Source: CAXBES01 sp963974915
GTDB lineage: Bacteria; Bacteroidota; Bacteroidia; Flavobacteriales; Flavobacteriaceae
NCBI GenBank assembly: GCA_963974915.1
Contig: CAXBES010000001.1
Coordinates: 62,001 to 126,000, forward strand
Length of the DNA stretch: 64,000 nt
Direction: 5' to 3'
Of the stretch, positions 35,401 through 43,388 are shown piece after piece (position 1 is the stretch's first letter; each line of letters opens with the position of its first letter). The position numbers were made by a program, and so were the translations under genes. Under the pieces are notes generated by a model, which had not been told where the DNA came from, ran no database searches, and saw only the letters and a program-made list of their open reading frames with translations.

Positions 35401-36382
35401 CTGTGCCAAACCAAATAGTACCCGAATAATCTTCCACGATTGAAAGTATATCATTGTAATGAATGGACTTCGGATTGCTGGAGTTTAATCTAAAATTCGT
35501 GACAGTATTTCTGCTGAAGTCGATTAAGTAGGCTCCATTTCCGTAGGTCCCAACCCATAAACGATTCTTCGAATCAACCAACAGAGATTCTATGTTTAGA
35601 TCTATGGGAAGTATGTTTTTAGAATTGAACCCCTGAAACCGTTTAAAAATACCGGATTCATTTATATATAGACCTTCCCCAAATGAACCTACCCATAGGC
35701 GGTTATTCTGGTCTGTAGCGATACTTCCAAAATTCACCTTTGGTTTAGCTCCAAGAAATGAAAACTGCTTATAATCTAAAGTAGAATTATTAATTTCAAA
35801 AACCGACTCACTTGCTGCGACTATAATGTTACCATTATATTCGGAAATTGCGAATATTTCCTTTAATACATCTTCATTCTTCAGAATTTGTAAAGTATCC
35901 TTAGATCTATTTCCAATCTTGTATAATCCATTGCCGTAAGTTCCTATCCAGGTTTCCAGCTTTCTATCTTGAAAGATCGTGCTAGCGCTTCTAAATTTTC
36001 TTACCTTCTGAAAACTATCTAATTCTGTATTAAACTTTTCCAGGACTCCATCTTTCGTAATTATATAAAGTTTGTTCTGCCTGTCCACATAAACTTTTCC
36101 CAGTTTACTGTAATCTTCTTTTGTAATATCTTCAAATAATTTCTGATAGTACTTATAAGTAATACCATCATACTTATTTAGCCCGTCCTGCGTGGCAAAC
36201 CATAAGTAGCCAATACTATCCTGTGCTATGCTAACCACACTATTTTGAGACAATCCGTCGTTTACCGATAATTGTTTAAAAATAATCTGTTTCTGTGTTT
36301 GTGAACAAAGTCCCACAGTAAACAAAAACAACAAAAAAGGAAAAGTTTTGATCAGCTTCATACGATTGTATCGAGAATTCAA
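32411..36382 (-). CDS. Hybrid two-component system regulator (HTCS: propeller sensor, kinase, receiver, AraC)
   Basis: A 1323-residue single-chain sensor-regulator. After a signal peptide come about fourteen two-component-propeller repeats (for example LWIGTYGNGAYLIDF, IWFGTDGAGLSYYDE), a Y_Y_Y domain (about 690-755), one membrane helix (about 766-790), HisKA with phospho-accepting H830 in NISHEFRTPLTL, HATPase_c, a receiver with D1122 in ISDIMMPHKNG, and a C-terminal AraC-type helix-turn-helix (about 1220-1320). HTCS proteins sense glycans in the periplasm and switch on polysaccharide-use loci. No SusC/SusD or glycan-degradation cluster is next to it here, so its target is unknown. Confidence 0.95.
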   Translation of the reverse strand: MNSRYNRMKLIKTFPFLLFLFTVGLCSQTQKQIIFKQLSVNDGLSQNSVVSIAQDSIGYLWFATQDGLNKYDGITYKYYQKLFEDITKEDYSKLGKVYVDRQNKLYIITKDGVLEKFNTELDSFQKVRKFRSASTIFQDRKLETWIGTYGNGLYKIGNRSKDTLQILKNEDVLKEIFAISEYNGNIIVAASESVFEINNSTLDYKQFSFLGAKPKVNFGSIATDQNNRLWVGSFGEGLYINESGIFKRFQGFNSKNILPIDLNIESLLVDSKNRLWVGTYGNGAYLIDFSRNTVTNFRLNSSNPKSIHYNDILSIVEDYSGTIWFGTDGAGLSYYDENLNKFNSLTNSEIPDYADVAVARSLVIDDAGHFWIGTSGKGLTKYDPDKNEFRSYKNDPQNKNSIPSNRVMSLLSEKDKLWIGMQDEGLAILQNGIFKHYNENTSPSLPATTIWCIFKDSFNHYWLGTRDKGLIQFDPHKGVVGQYTHDANDLRAISGNNIRTIIEAEPGVLWIGTENNGLSKFLTNEETFFNYSNKSIESIKSLYYENPTLWIGTNGKGLQAFNTQNATFYTYSKEDGLPNNVIYSILPDATGNLWLSSNRGISRFSIDKNTGNTEIINYDTYDGLQAMEFNTGASHKDKNGVLYFGGLNGINWFKPEELSKNPVPPKTIISKIEIFDEEIPMTSDSEYGYKENTITFSFAGLHFSQPERNHYKYQLTNYDNTWSKASNTNFARYTNLPSGEYQFQVLSSNYDGIWDTTPASYSFTIRPPWYLTTVAKVAYILAFHIALYLLYKYLKWRWQMQVRLQLESQETERLKKLDELKSKLYTNISHEFRTPLTLISGPVNELLAKAEISDRNKRSLSIIEASSQRMLSLVNQLLDLSKLESKAVTLQVGSYDLNAHLSQIIEAFTHQANDKGLSIATQIDEFDEAWYDKDIVEKIVFNLLSNAIKYAPENTAVFFGAKKSNGHMSLTLQNVAENLSASDMDKLFERFYQVDRNSEGVGIGLSLIKELTVLCEGKVSVEKIKPNLISFLIEIPISKENYNANEIIKDSPKFDFVPSKTSEIFSEEKSEKPLILIVEDNIEVRKYLVSLFTETYKVIEGSDGLIGIKKAIKSIPDLIISDIMMPHKNGIELCNTLKTDTRTSHIPIILVTAKVDDQSELTGLKNMADDYITKPFNAEIVKQKVINIINARRLLRERYSQNVYLRPSDIAIVPADEEFLENVQKVIDTKITSSSFTSEEFAKDLRLSRMQLHRKLKALTGLSTSEFIRSQRLKLAINLLEESDLTIAEIGYSVGFNTPSYFTKCFKEEYKCSPSEYGTQIKN

Positions 36383-36580
36383 GCTAAAATTACTAATTAA
36401 TATATAATGAAGGCTTTGCCCTTCAATATTTTATAAAATATCTATTATCTCACTGAGGTGGAAGAAAGAATTTTTAGAAATTAATTTTCTCTTAACATCT
36501 CGTGTTAATGTGTAATAAAATTCTTCTGAAACTTGATTTCATAATTTAAATTAGTAATAAAATTTAAAATTGCATTAATC

Positions 36581-37066
36581 ATGAAGAACTTAAAAGATCT
36601 ATTTGAACACGAATTAAAAGATTTGTATTCTGCAGAGAAACAATTAGTCGATGCGCTACCAAAAATGGTTCAGGCAGCATCCGATCAAATATTACAGGAA
36701 GCCTTTTCGGGACACCTGGAAGAAACTAAAACTCAATTACAACGTATTAAAGAAGTTTGTGATGAGTTAGATGTAAATCCGGGTAATACCAAATGTGACG
36801 CTATGGAAGGGTTAATTGAAGAATGTGAAGGTATGATCAAGGAGGATGCAGAATCTGATGTAAAAGATGCCGGACTTATCGCTTGCGCTCAAAGAGTAGA
36901 GCATTATGAAATTTCTGGATATGGTACTGCTGTTCGTTTCGCCAAGGAACTGGGATATGATGCTATCGCCAAGAAGCTGCAATCCACTTTGGATGAGGAA
37001 TATAACGCAGACAATAAATTAGACAAGTTAGCTGAAGGCAGACTTAATAACAAGGCTTTAGCATAA
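36581..37066 (+). CDS. DUF892 (YciE/YciF) ferritin-like protein
   Basis: A 161-residue four-helix-bundle protein. Seen: MKNLKDLFEHELKDLYSAEKQLVDALPKM, the carboxylate/His metal-ligand pattern of the family (HLEETKTQLQRI, CAQRVEHYEISGYGTA, LDEEYNAD). YciE/YciF proteins are stress-induced and may bind a di-metal centre. It is monocistronic, with a terminator of its own. Confidence 0.93.
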   Translation: MKNLKDLFEHELKDLYSAEKQLVDALPKMVQAASDQILQEAFSGHLEETKTQLQRIKEVCDELDVNPGNTKCDAMEGLIEECEGMIKEDAESDVKDAGLIACAQRVEHYEISGYGTAVRFAKELGYDAIAKKLQSTLDEEYNADNKLDKLAEGRLNNKALA

Positions 37067-37080
37067 TATAAAAAATAACC

Positions 37081-37107
37081 AAAAGGCTCGAAGTTCGAGC
37101 CTTTTTT
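37081..37107 (+). terminator. Terminator after the DUF892 gene
   Basis: An 11-bp stem, AAAAGGCTCGA/TCGAGCCTTTT, with a three-base loop and a T run, only 14 bases before the next start codon. Confidence 0.85.
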
Positions 37108-37120
37108 TAAATCTTTAAAA

Positions 37121-37645
37121 ATGGAAAAATGGTTTAATGCTACACCTACCTCTTTGTTAGCAATAGTAATAAGTTGTATAGGAATTTACGTGGCCGTGAT
37201 TCTTTTCACTAGAATTTTTGGAAAAAGAAGTTTTTCAAAAATGTCAAGTTTTGATTTTGCCATGACCGTAGCCGTAGGATCGATCATTGCAACAACTATT
37301 TTGTCCGAATCAGTTTCCTTGCTACAAGGTTTGGTAGGCTTGTTAACAGTTTATATTCTACAACTCACAGCAGCTTTTTTTAGACGTTGGAAACTCTTTA
37401 GAAAAATAATAGACAACGAACCTTTGTTATTGATGGATCGGACAAAAATATTAGAAGACAATCTTCGTAAGGCAAGGGTTACAAAAGGTGATCTTAGATC
37501 TAAATTAAGAGAGGCAAACGTATTAGAGTTAAATGAAATTAGAGCCGTAGTGTTCGAAACCACCGGTGATATAGTTGTACTTCACAGTAGCGACTCTGAT
37601 AGGTCTTTAGAAGAATGGTTGTTAAAAGACGTAATCAAAGATTAA
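37121..37645 (+). CDS. DUF421 (YetF-like) membrane protein
   Basis: A 174-residue protein with three N-terminal membrane helices (about 12-31, 45-62, 68-87) and a cytoplasmic C-terminal domain. Seen: FTRIFGKRSFSKMSSFDFAMTVAVGSIIATTIL and DNEPLLLMDRTKILEDNLRKARVTKGDL, the family hallmarks. YetF-type proteins in Bacillus have been tied to spore membrane lipid flipping; the role here is unknown. It is two bases ahead of a SemiSWEET gene. Confidence 0.92.
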   Translation: MEKWFNATPTSLLAIVISCIGIYVAVILFTRIFGKRSFSKMSSFDFAMTVAVGSIIATTILSESVSLLQGLVGLLTVYILQLTAAFFRRWKLFRKIIDNEPLLLMDRTKILEDNLRKARVTKGDLRSKLREANVLELNEIRAVVFETTGDIVVLHSSDSDRSLEEWLLKDVIKD

Positions 37646-37647
37646 CT

Positions 37648-37911
37648 ATGGATTGGGTAACAGCCTTAGGAATTGTTGCGGGTATTTTCACTACCTCAGG
37701 AGTTGTACCACAATTAGCCAAGGCGATAAAGACCAAAGAAGTTAATGATTTGTCACCGTTTATGTTCTTTATTCTTCTCTGCGGTGTATTTATGTGGGTA
37801 GTTTATGGTATACAGAAACAGGACATGCCTATCATATTAATGAATAGTATATCGTTTATTTTAAATTCCGTGATGTTACTCCTTTACTTTTTATTTAAAA
37901 ATAAGAAGTAA
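37648..37911 (+). CDS. SemiSWEET family sugar transporter
   Basis: An 87-residue triple-helix-bundle transporter that works as a dimer. I chose the ATG at 37648 (MDWVTALGIVAG), two bases after the preceding stop, rather than a longer frame that overlaps the DUF421 gene. Seen: helix 1 with the PQ motif VVPQLAKAIKTKEVNDLSP, FMWVVYGIQKQDMPII, and a third helix ending in KNKK. The 3' end overlaps the convergent gene by 17 bases. Substrate not predictable. Confidence 0.92.
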   Translation: MDWVTALGIVAGIFTTSGVVPQLAKAIKTKEVNDLSPFMFFILLCGVFMWVVYGIQKQDMPIILMNSISFILNSVMLLLYFLFKNKK

Positions 37912-38341
37912 GAATATTATCAGTCAAAATAGCTGTTAAGCTGAAAGTTATATGAGCTATAATTAACTGAGAATAAAAGACCTTAAAATTAATTTTTGGA
38001 CGTGTAAAATATTTAAACATTAATTTCCATCCTAACACTCCGATCAATCCAGCTAAAATTCCGAAGAAAAAACCATTAATATAGGTTCTCTCTAAGGTTG
38101 TAAAAAACCAAATCGCTTCGTAAAAAAGCAGAAAAATTATTCCAATAGAATAATGCGTTATCCATCCTAATAAATTCGAGTTAAATTTTTTCCTCGTTAC
38201 CGGTTTCTGGGATTTTAAAACTCTTCCTAATAGCTCGGGTTCACGAACTTCACAATGCGACACTAAATAAACAATATAGCTAAAAAGTGTCATTGAAGTG
38301 GTGGCAAACAGCCATGTTATTATAAAAGTTAAGATTTCCAT
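37895..38341 (-). CDS. Hypothetical four-helix membrane protein
   Basis: A 148-residue integral membrane protein with hydrophobic stretches near residues 5-26, 62-80, 88-108 and 122-142. The loop between helices 1 and 2 is basic (RVLKSQKPVTRKKFNSN), so it is probably cytoplasmic. Related unnamed proteins occur in flavobacteria, I believe. No catalytic residue pattern is evident. Tail-to-tail overlap with the SemiSWEET gene. Confidence 0.8.
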   Translation of the reverse strand: MEILTFIITWLFATTSMTLFSYIVYLVSHCEVREPELLGRVLKSQKPVTRKKFNSNLLGWITHYSIGIIFLLFYEAIWFFTTLERTYINGFFFGILAGLIGVLGWKLMFKYFTRPKINFKVFYSQLIIAHITFSLTAILTDNILTSYF

Positions 38342-38438
38342 AAGCTCTTTTTAAAGGTATCATAAAGTTACTTTAATTCTTTCTTAATCACCGAATTTGT
38401 TAGTATGGTATTGAATATCTTTAAGAAAAAACACTATT

Positions 38439-39111
38439 ATGCTAGCAGAAAAATTAATTAGAAATGAGGATGTTCTTCACTCATTTGAAGACTTTATTTT
38501 AGAAAAGAATCACCCTTGTGTCATGGCACAAACCGTGTTTAAGCAAGATGATTTTGAAATTCATGAATACGATAATTTTAGCTCTCTTGAAACAGCTGAA
38601 AAAATTTTCTCTGATATTCAGAAATACCTTAACGAATACGATTTCAAATCGAATAATTTTAGAACATTCATCGCGGTCTTTCCTTCAGAAAAAAGTTCTG
38701 ACCGAAGAAGAGTTTGAGGATAAACTTTGGAATCAGTTATCAAATATTAATAAAATCGACAAATATGATTGGGACCCTAGTGTGAGTAATGATCCTGCCG
38801 ACAGCAATTTTAGCTTTAGTATTGCAGGTAAAGCCTTTTACATTGTCGGTATGCATCCTAAAAGTTCCAGAATGGCCAGACAGGCGCCTTTTCCGGCAAT
38901 GGTGTTTAATTTACACGCTCAATTCGAAAAGCTGCGGGATATGAACGTTTATAAACGAGTTCGCAACAGGATTAGAGATAGAGATATTAAGCTACAAGGT
39001 AATATAAATCCTGTATTGGAAGATTTTGGTGTGGAAAGTGAAGCGAAACAATACAGTGGCCGATATGTAGGTAAAGAATGGAAATGTCCATATTTAAATC
39101 AGACCCAATAA
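38439..39111 (+). pseudogene. GntA-like (YqcI/YcgG family) heme-dependent N-hydroxylase, broken by a one-base frameshift
   Basis: Two overlapping frames together encode one YqcI/YcgG-family protein. Frame 1 (38439 to about 38694) begins MLAEKLIRNEDVLHSFEDFI and contains HPCVMAQTVF. The second frame resumes at 38695 with VLTEEEFEDKLWNQL and carries the family core MHPKSSRMARQAPFPAMVFN, then HAQFEKLRD. The break lies in a run of six A (38689-38694). Deleting one A joins the frames without loss, giving about 223 residues. GntA, a family member, hydroxylates a guanidino-type nitrogen in guanitoxin synthesis. Either a real mutation, slippage or a sequencing error explains the break. Confidence 0.82.
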
Positions 39112-39121
39112 ATTTTAATTT

Positions 39122-39697
39122 ATGAAGAAAATTTCTAAACAATCAGGAACAGGATTTATTTTAAAGAAAGGTCAAAAGCTGAAAGTAACAGACATAGAGG
39201 GGGAACAAGTAAGTGATATGGTCTTATTTAATGCGCATGACATTCGCGAGAAAATATCCTCTGGAAAGACTTTAGATTTTGAAGAAAGTCTACTTCTTAC
39301 TACGGGAAATTTTATCTGGAGTAACAGAAGTAATAAAATGATGAAAATTCTTCAAGATACGAATGGTAGGAATGATTTTCTGTTAGCCCCCTGTAGTCCT
39401 GAAACTTTCAAGATAATGTACGACCAAGAAGAATATCATCCCAGTTGCTTTGAGAATTTATATGTTAATCTGAAAAAATATAATATTGAACCGGATGATA
39501 TCCCTACCGCATTTAACATTTTTATGAATGTACAGTTTAGTGACGATGGAAAGTTATCTGTAGATCCACCATTAAGTAAAGCGGGAGATTATGTTTTGTT
39601 TGAAGCGCTTACCGACTTGATTGTAGGTCTAACCGCATGTTCTGCAGAACAGAGCAATGGCGGTTCTTTTAAACCCATAGGTTACGAAGTATTTTAA
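39122..39697 (+). CDS. DUF1989 (urea carboxylase-associated) family protein
   Basis: A 191-residue protein of the family that includes the carboxyguanidine deiminase subunits linked to urea/guanidine carboxylase. Seen: KKGQKLKVTDIEGEQVSDMVLFN, LLTTGNFIWSNRSNKMMKILQDT, CSPETFKIMY, and GDYVLFEALTDLIVGLTACSAEQSNGG. These are the usual metal- and substrate-binding segments. It starts ten bases after the GntA-like gene, a pairing that suggests a shared guanidino substrate. No urea carboxylase is in the window, so the reaction is unknown. Confidence 0.88.
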   Translation: MKKISKQSGTGFILKKGQKLKVTDIEGEQVSDMVLFNAHDIREKISSGKTLDFEESLLLTTGNFIWSNRSNKMMKILQDTNGRNDFLLAPCSPETFKIMYDQEEYHPSCFENLYVNLKKYNIEPDDIPTAFNIFMNVQFSDDGKLSVDPPLSKAGDYVLFEALTDLIVGLTACSAEQSNGGSFKPIGYEVF

Positions 39698-39718
39698 TTT
39701 ATATTTTATTAGAAGTTA

Positions 39719-39811
39719 ATGGAACAACTGGAAGCACCACTTTTACATGTTCCTGTTGCTGCTGTAAATAATTTCGTAGGGCTTATAGAAAATAAAAGTC
39801 CCAATTTTTAA
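39719..39811 (+). CDS. Possible 30-residue peptide after the DUF1989 gene
   Basis: A short frame, ATG to TAA, reading MEQLEAPLLHVPVAAV then NNFVGLIENKSPNF. It follows the DUF1989 stop by 21 bases and precedes the terminator at 39896. No family is recognised. It could be a gene remnant or chance. The rest of the 260-base gap has a GC-rich patch and the terminator. Confidence 0.15.
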   Translation: MEQLEAPLLHVPVAAVNNFVGLIENKSPNF

Positions 39812-39895
39812 TTGAATGTGCTGTTCTTTACGTGAGGTTATTGCAGCTTTTCAGATTAGCTTCGCTGATCCGAACAACGCTCCGCGTTGAAAATA

Positions 39896-39948
39896 AAAAG
39901 ACCCGACTTAAAAATTCAAGCGAGCTTGATTTTACTTCGGGTCTTTTT
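39896..39948 (+). terminator. Terminator of the GntA-DUF1989 unit
   Basis: Long hairpin: outer stem AAAAGACCCGA/TCGGGTCTTTT, inner stem AAATTCAAGC/GCTTGATTT with a GA loop, ending in a T run. It lies ten bases from the 3' end of the convergent tRNA-Arg gene. Confidence 0.8.
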
Positions 39949-39957
39949 CGTTATTCG

Positions 39958-40031
<74 letters not shown>

Positions 40032-40116
40032 ATTTCGATTTAGTGGAAAAAACCATCTAAATCCGTCATTGTCTAAAGAAAGCAAGCATTCTATTAGAAC
40101 TCCACTTATTATTTTG

Positions 40117-40191
40117 TCGGGGTGGCAGGATTCGAACCTGCGACCTCCTGCTCCCAAAGCAGGCGCGATGACCGGGCTACGCTACACCCCG
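40117..40191 (-). tRNA. tRNA-Pro (anticodon TGG)
   Basis: A 75-base cloverleaf. The acceptor stem CGGGGTG pairs with CACCCCG, discriminator A. Anticodon loop TTTGGGA between CTGC and GCAG gives TGG. T arm AGGTTCGAATCCT. The C1 start is typical of tRNA-Pro. No CCA is encoded. Confidence 0.95.
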
Positions 40192-40276
40192 AGTGGTGTA
40201 TATTGCGCTTATTACTAATTTCAAAATCCGAAATAAGACTGGGCTACATATAAAATTAAATTTCAATGTAAACTTG

Positions 40277-40361
40277 CGGAGAGTGCGGGATTCGAACCCG
40301 CGCGACAGTTACCCGTCGACAGTTTAGCAAACTGCTCCATTAACCACTCTGGCAACTCTCC
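40277..40361 (-). tRNA. tRNA-Ser (anticodon GCT)
   Basis: An 85-base class II tRNA with a long variable arm (around GTCGACGGGTAACTGTCGC). The acceptor stem GGAGAGT pairs with ACTCTCC, discriminator G. Anticodon loop TTGCTAA gives GCT. First of three tRNAs on this strand, 30-70 bases behind a good promoter. Confidence 0.95.
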
Positions 40362-40397
40362 AATATTTTAAGAACTTGTTTCGTTAAAATGCGGTTG

Positions 40398-40428
40398 CAA
40401 ATGTAACTTTTCAAAATTTATAACGCAA
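40398..40428 (-). promoter_or_regulatory. Promoter of the Ser-Pro-Arg tRNA cluster
   Basis: Minus strand: a T-rich TTTTTG, 20 bases, then TACATTTG (40405-40398), a perfect consensus match. The expected start is about 30 bases ahead of tRNA-Ser. Confidence 0.65.
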
Positions 40429-40587
40429 AAAAATACATGCTTTTTTAAACTTTCTCTTATAATGCACAAGGCAAGTAATTTAGCAAGAATAATTATCGAT
40501 ATAAAGCCTTTTGCTTGTCTTTTTTATAATTTATTTTTTAAAATCCTTATCAAATTTGGATTGCAACAATAAAAAACCAGTAATTTT

Positions 40588-41754
40588 TCAAAGTTTAGAG
40601 CAAATTAGCATCACCTTTTTGTCATTTTCGACAGTGGTGAAAAATAGAAATATTTCTCCTCCGTCTTTTATCTTCCATTTTTTCCGAATGGCATCAACAC
40701 TTTCTTTAAAATTTCTTGTACTAACATTTGCCTTATTGAAAGTAATACTAGTGCGCATATCCGATTTTGAATAGGGGACGACCTTCTCTATCACAAAACG
40801 TCTTCCTGGAAATTCTCTTAATAAACTTCCGGTGTATAAATGTGTGTTTTTATGTAGTTTCTTTAATTTAAAAGCTTCAGAAACGACATTGTATCCACCG
40901 CTTTTCATAAGTGCCGCATTTGGCTCGTATAAGAAGCGTTCAGGCTGCCCATACACTACTTCAGCTTCCCGATTCCAATAAAAATCGAAAATTTCCGAAG
41001 TATGCTTAGAAATATTTATCGTTTTAATAAGAGTTTCTTTTTGATGGTCCTTCCTCATGAGCCATAATAACTCCTTTACTTCATTATTGATCGCTACAAT
41101 ATGAATTTCGAATACGTTCTTTAATTCGTTCAATCCTTCACTTATATCGAGCATTGGTGAAGTTTTAACCATAAGAGTACTACAAGAGTCTAGTAGCGGG
41201 TCAAGATTCTCCGGGATATTAGGGAGACAATCCCTTAAAAAGAAAACTTTACCCTTACTCTCGTGTCTTCTGGACGGATCTGCATAAATAACATCATAAC
41301 TATTTTCAGTAGCTCTTTTTAGCCCATCTTCTGAAAAGCACTGAATATTCTTTTTACCTAATTGTTTAAAATTGAAGGCGGCAATTTCTGAAAGCTCTTC
41401 GTTTATTTCAAAATGATGTACAGTTTCGAATCTCTCAGAAAAAAAACAACTATCCACACCAAAACCGCCGGTGATATCTGCTAATGTTTTCCCGTAAACA
41501 AGAGAAGCTTTATAGTGTGCGGCAATTTCGGAGGAAGTTTGCTCCAGATTTAACTTTGGAGGATACACTACTTGCTTTAATTTATACCAAGTTGGCAACT
41601 TGTCTTTTGCCTTTCTGGAGCTTTCAATCTGCTGCGCCAGTTCTTTAGCGTCAATATTGTTAAACGGACTTCCCGAAAAAATAAGCTTTGCCGTATCTTC
41701 TTTATATTTTTTTATATACTCCTGAACCTTAATGTTTAACAACTCTATATTCAA
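40588..41754 (-). CDS. Class I SAM-dependent methyltransferase with THUMP-like C-terminal domain
   Basis: A 388-residue protein of the PG_1098 type found across Bacteroidota. A helical N-terminal part (about 1-70) precedes a Rossmann methyltransferase core with LADITGGFGVDSCFFSERF, HHFEINEELSEIA and VIYADPSRR. A ferredoxin-like/THUMP-like region closes the protein (LYTGSLLREFPGRRFVIE, DMRTSITFNKANVSTRNF). The THUMP-like module implies an RNA substrate, probably tRNA or rRNA. Last gene of a leftward four-gene unit, seven bases after the permease. Confidence 0.9.
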   Translation of the reverse strand: MNIELLNIKVQEYIKKYKEDTAKLIFSGSPFNNIDAKELAQQIESSRKAKDKLPTWYKLKQVVYPPKLNLEQTSSEIAAHYKASLVYGKTLADITGGFGVDSCFFSERFETVHHFEINEELSEIAAFNFKQLGKKNIQCFSEDGLKRATENSYDVIYADPSRRHESKGKVFFLRDCLPNIPENLDPLLDSCSTLMVKTSPMLDISEGLNELKNVFEIHIVAINNEVKELLWLMRKDHQKETLIKTINISKHTSEIFDFYWNREAEVVYGQPERFLYEPNAALMKSGGYNVVSEAFKLKKLHKNTHLYTGSLLREFPGRRFVIEKVVPYSKSDMRTSITFNKANVSTRNFKESVDAIRKKWKIKDGGEIFLFFTTVENDKKVMLICSKL

Positions 41755-41761
41755 ACTAAAT

Positions 41762-42850
41762 CTATAAGTCTTTTGTCAAACGTTTTACTATCTTATATTC
41801 AGATAAAAACTCTTTTGAAATTACTTTTAATGCGGTATATGTTGGGACCGCAAGGATCATTCCCGCGATTCCGAAAACGAGGCCTCCAATAAGAATTACC
41901 AGAAAGATCTCCAGAGGATGTGAACGTACACTCTTACCAAATATTACAGGTTGTGTGATAATATTATCAAACAATTGAGCTAATGAATATCCAAGAAGCA
42001 TATAAGATAATTTAGGAAGCAACTCTGACGAAAAGTCGGCGCCTAGATTGTTTGAAGTTACCACTAACAACATCGCAACGGCACCAATAATAGGACCCAG
42101 ATAAGGAACAATATTGAGAAACGCACAAATTAGAGCAATTGCAAAGGCATTTTTAATATCGAAGATCAAGAGTAACACCGAATAAAAAAGCGTTAATATT
42201 AATATTTGTAAGATAAGTCCGGTAAAATACCGCGAAAGGAGCTCTTTAATTTTGGTGATCACTCGTAAAAACCTTCTCTCATTTCCCGGTTTGGCAAATG
42301 CAGTGATAGAATAAGCAAAAATGTTCTCGTCTTTCAGAAGGAAAAAGGCAATAAACAACACAGCGAATAAACCAACAATGGCGCTTCCAATGTTTCCGAA
42401 GAAAATCTCGACAAAACTGGGTATGATCTCAATATCAAAATTTCTGACATACTCGGTGTTCTTTATGGCTTCAACAATATTGATCTGATCGACGCCTAAA
42501 TAATCGCTAGCCTGAATATTGAGTTCATTAAGGTCGCTTTTTACAAGTTCGAAATCTATTTCTGAGATACTTTTACTTTGCTCTACAATAATTGGTATAA
42601 ACACCCAAAGGAGAATGGCAAACATGAAGATCACTAATAACAGGGTGGTGATTGTAGCAAGGGTGTTTCCAAAGCGTAACCGTCGCTTTAAAAACATAAC
42701 TATTGGTCTGCCAATTAATGATATAACCGCGGCTATACCAATATATAGAATAAGGGATTGGATCTTATAAAAGAACCATAACAATAGAATACCGCCGGTG
42801 ATAATGGCGACTGCCTTTAAGATCCCAATGGTTATATTTCTCGCCTTCAC
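41762..42850 (-). CDS. AI-2E family transporter
   Basis: A 362-residue integral membrane permease (PF01594 type) with about eight helices. Seen: an N-terminal helix pair (AVAIITGGILLLWFFYKIQSLI), a periplasmic helical insert (about 90-150), FIAFFLLKDENIFAYSITAF, and the signature FLNIVPYLGPIIGAVAMLLVV and GKSVRSHPLEIFLVILIGGLVFGIAGMILAVP. Members export AI-2 or exchange Na+/H+; the cargo here is unknown. Confidence 0.92.
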   Translation of the reverse strand: MKARNITIGILKAVAIITGGILLLWFFYKIQSLILYIGIAAVISLIGRPIVMFLKRRLRFGNTLATITTLLLVIFMFAILLWVFIPIIVEQSKSISEIDFELVKSDLNELNIQASDYLGVDQINIVEAIKNTEYVRNFDIEIIPSFVEIFFGNIGSAIVGLFAVLFIAFFLLKDENIFAYSITAFAKPGNERRFLRVITKIKELLSRYFTGLILQILILTLFYSVLLLIFDIKNAFAIALICAFLNIVPYLGPIIGAVAMLLVVTSNNLGADFSSELLPKLSYMLLGYSLAQLFDNIITQPVIFGKSVRSHPLEIFLVILIGGLVFGIAGMILAVPTYTALKVISKEFLSEYKIVKRLTKDL

Positions 42851-42890
42851 AATGTAAAGATACTATATTACCAATGCCAAATTATCAAAT

Positions 42891-43388
42891 TTATGTTAAT
42901 GAATAGAGGGCGATTGCAGTAGCCTGAATAACATTCATACTACTATTATTACCATGCATAGGTATATGGACACAGTGATCTGCCATTTGTAGCATACGCT
43001 CCGAAACGCCGGAGTTTTCATTCCCGATGATAAGTGCGATTTTTTCTGAAGAATTTTTCGGGTAATCTCTTAATGGGGTACTAGTTTGAGTTATTTCGAG
43101 GGCTAACACCGTAAATGCCTTATTTTTAAAATGTTTTATGTCGCTTATGATGTCTTCAGAAACACGGTAGGGCACCTCTTTATGTGTATTTCGCGCTGTC
43201 TTTTTGAGTCGGGACGAATTGAAGTTTATTGAAGCATCACCAAAAATAATTTCGGAAACACCAAACGCCTCGCTAATTCTGAATAAGGCGCCCACGTTCG
43301 CCGGACTCGCCAGTCTGTCGCAAATTATTACCAGAGGAAATTTTTTCGCTTGAAAAGGTGTAGTGTTATGCGTATGCTGAAGCGCCAT
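42891..43388 (-). CDS. TrmH/SpoU family RNA methyltransferase
   Basis: A 165-residue SPOUT-fold 2'-O-methyltransferase. Seen: motif 1 SPANVGALFRISEAFGV, motif 2 IALIIGNENSGVSERML and motif 3 VHIPMHGNNSSMNVIQATAIALY, which form the knotted SAM site. There is no N-terminal substrate-binding domain, so the target (tRNA or rRNA) cannot be named. Its ATG overlaps the stop of the DUF4159 gene (TAATG). Confidence 0.93.
   Translation of the reverse strand: MALQHTHNTTPFQAKKFPLVIICDRLASPANVGALFRISEAFGVSEIIFGDASINFNSSRLKKTARNTHKEVPYRVSEDIISDIKHFKNKAFTVLALEITQTSTPLRDYPKNSSEKIALIIGNENSGVSERMLQMADHCVHIPMHGNNSSMNVIQATAIALYSLT

Noticed and set aside
38686..38697. Programmed -1 frameshifting on AAAAAAG in the GntA-like gene
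   Set aside because: The heptamer is not in the required phase (codons are GAA AAA AGT) and the shift needed is +1, so the canonical mechanism does not apply.
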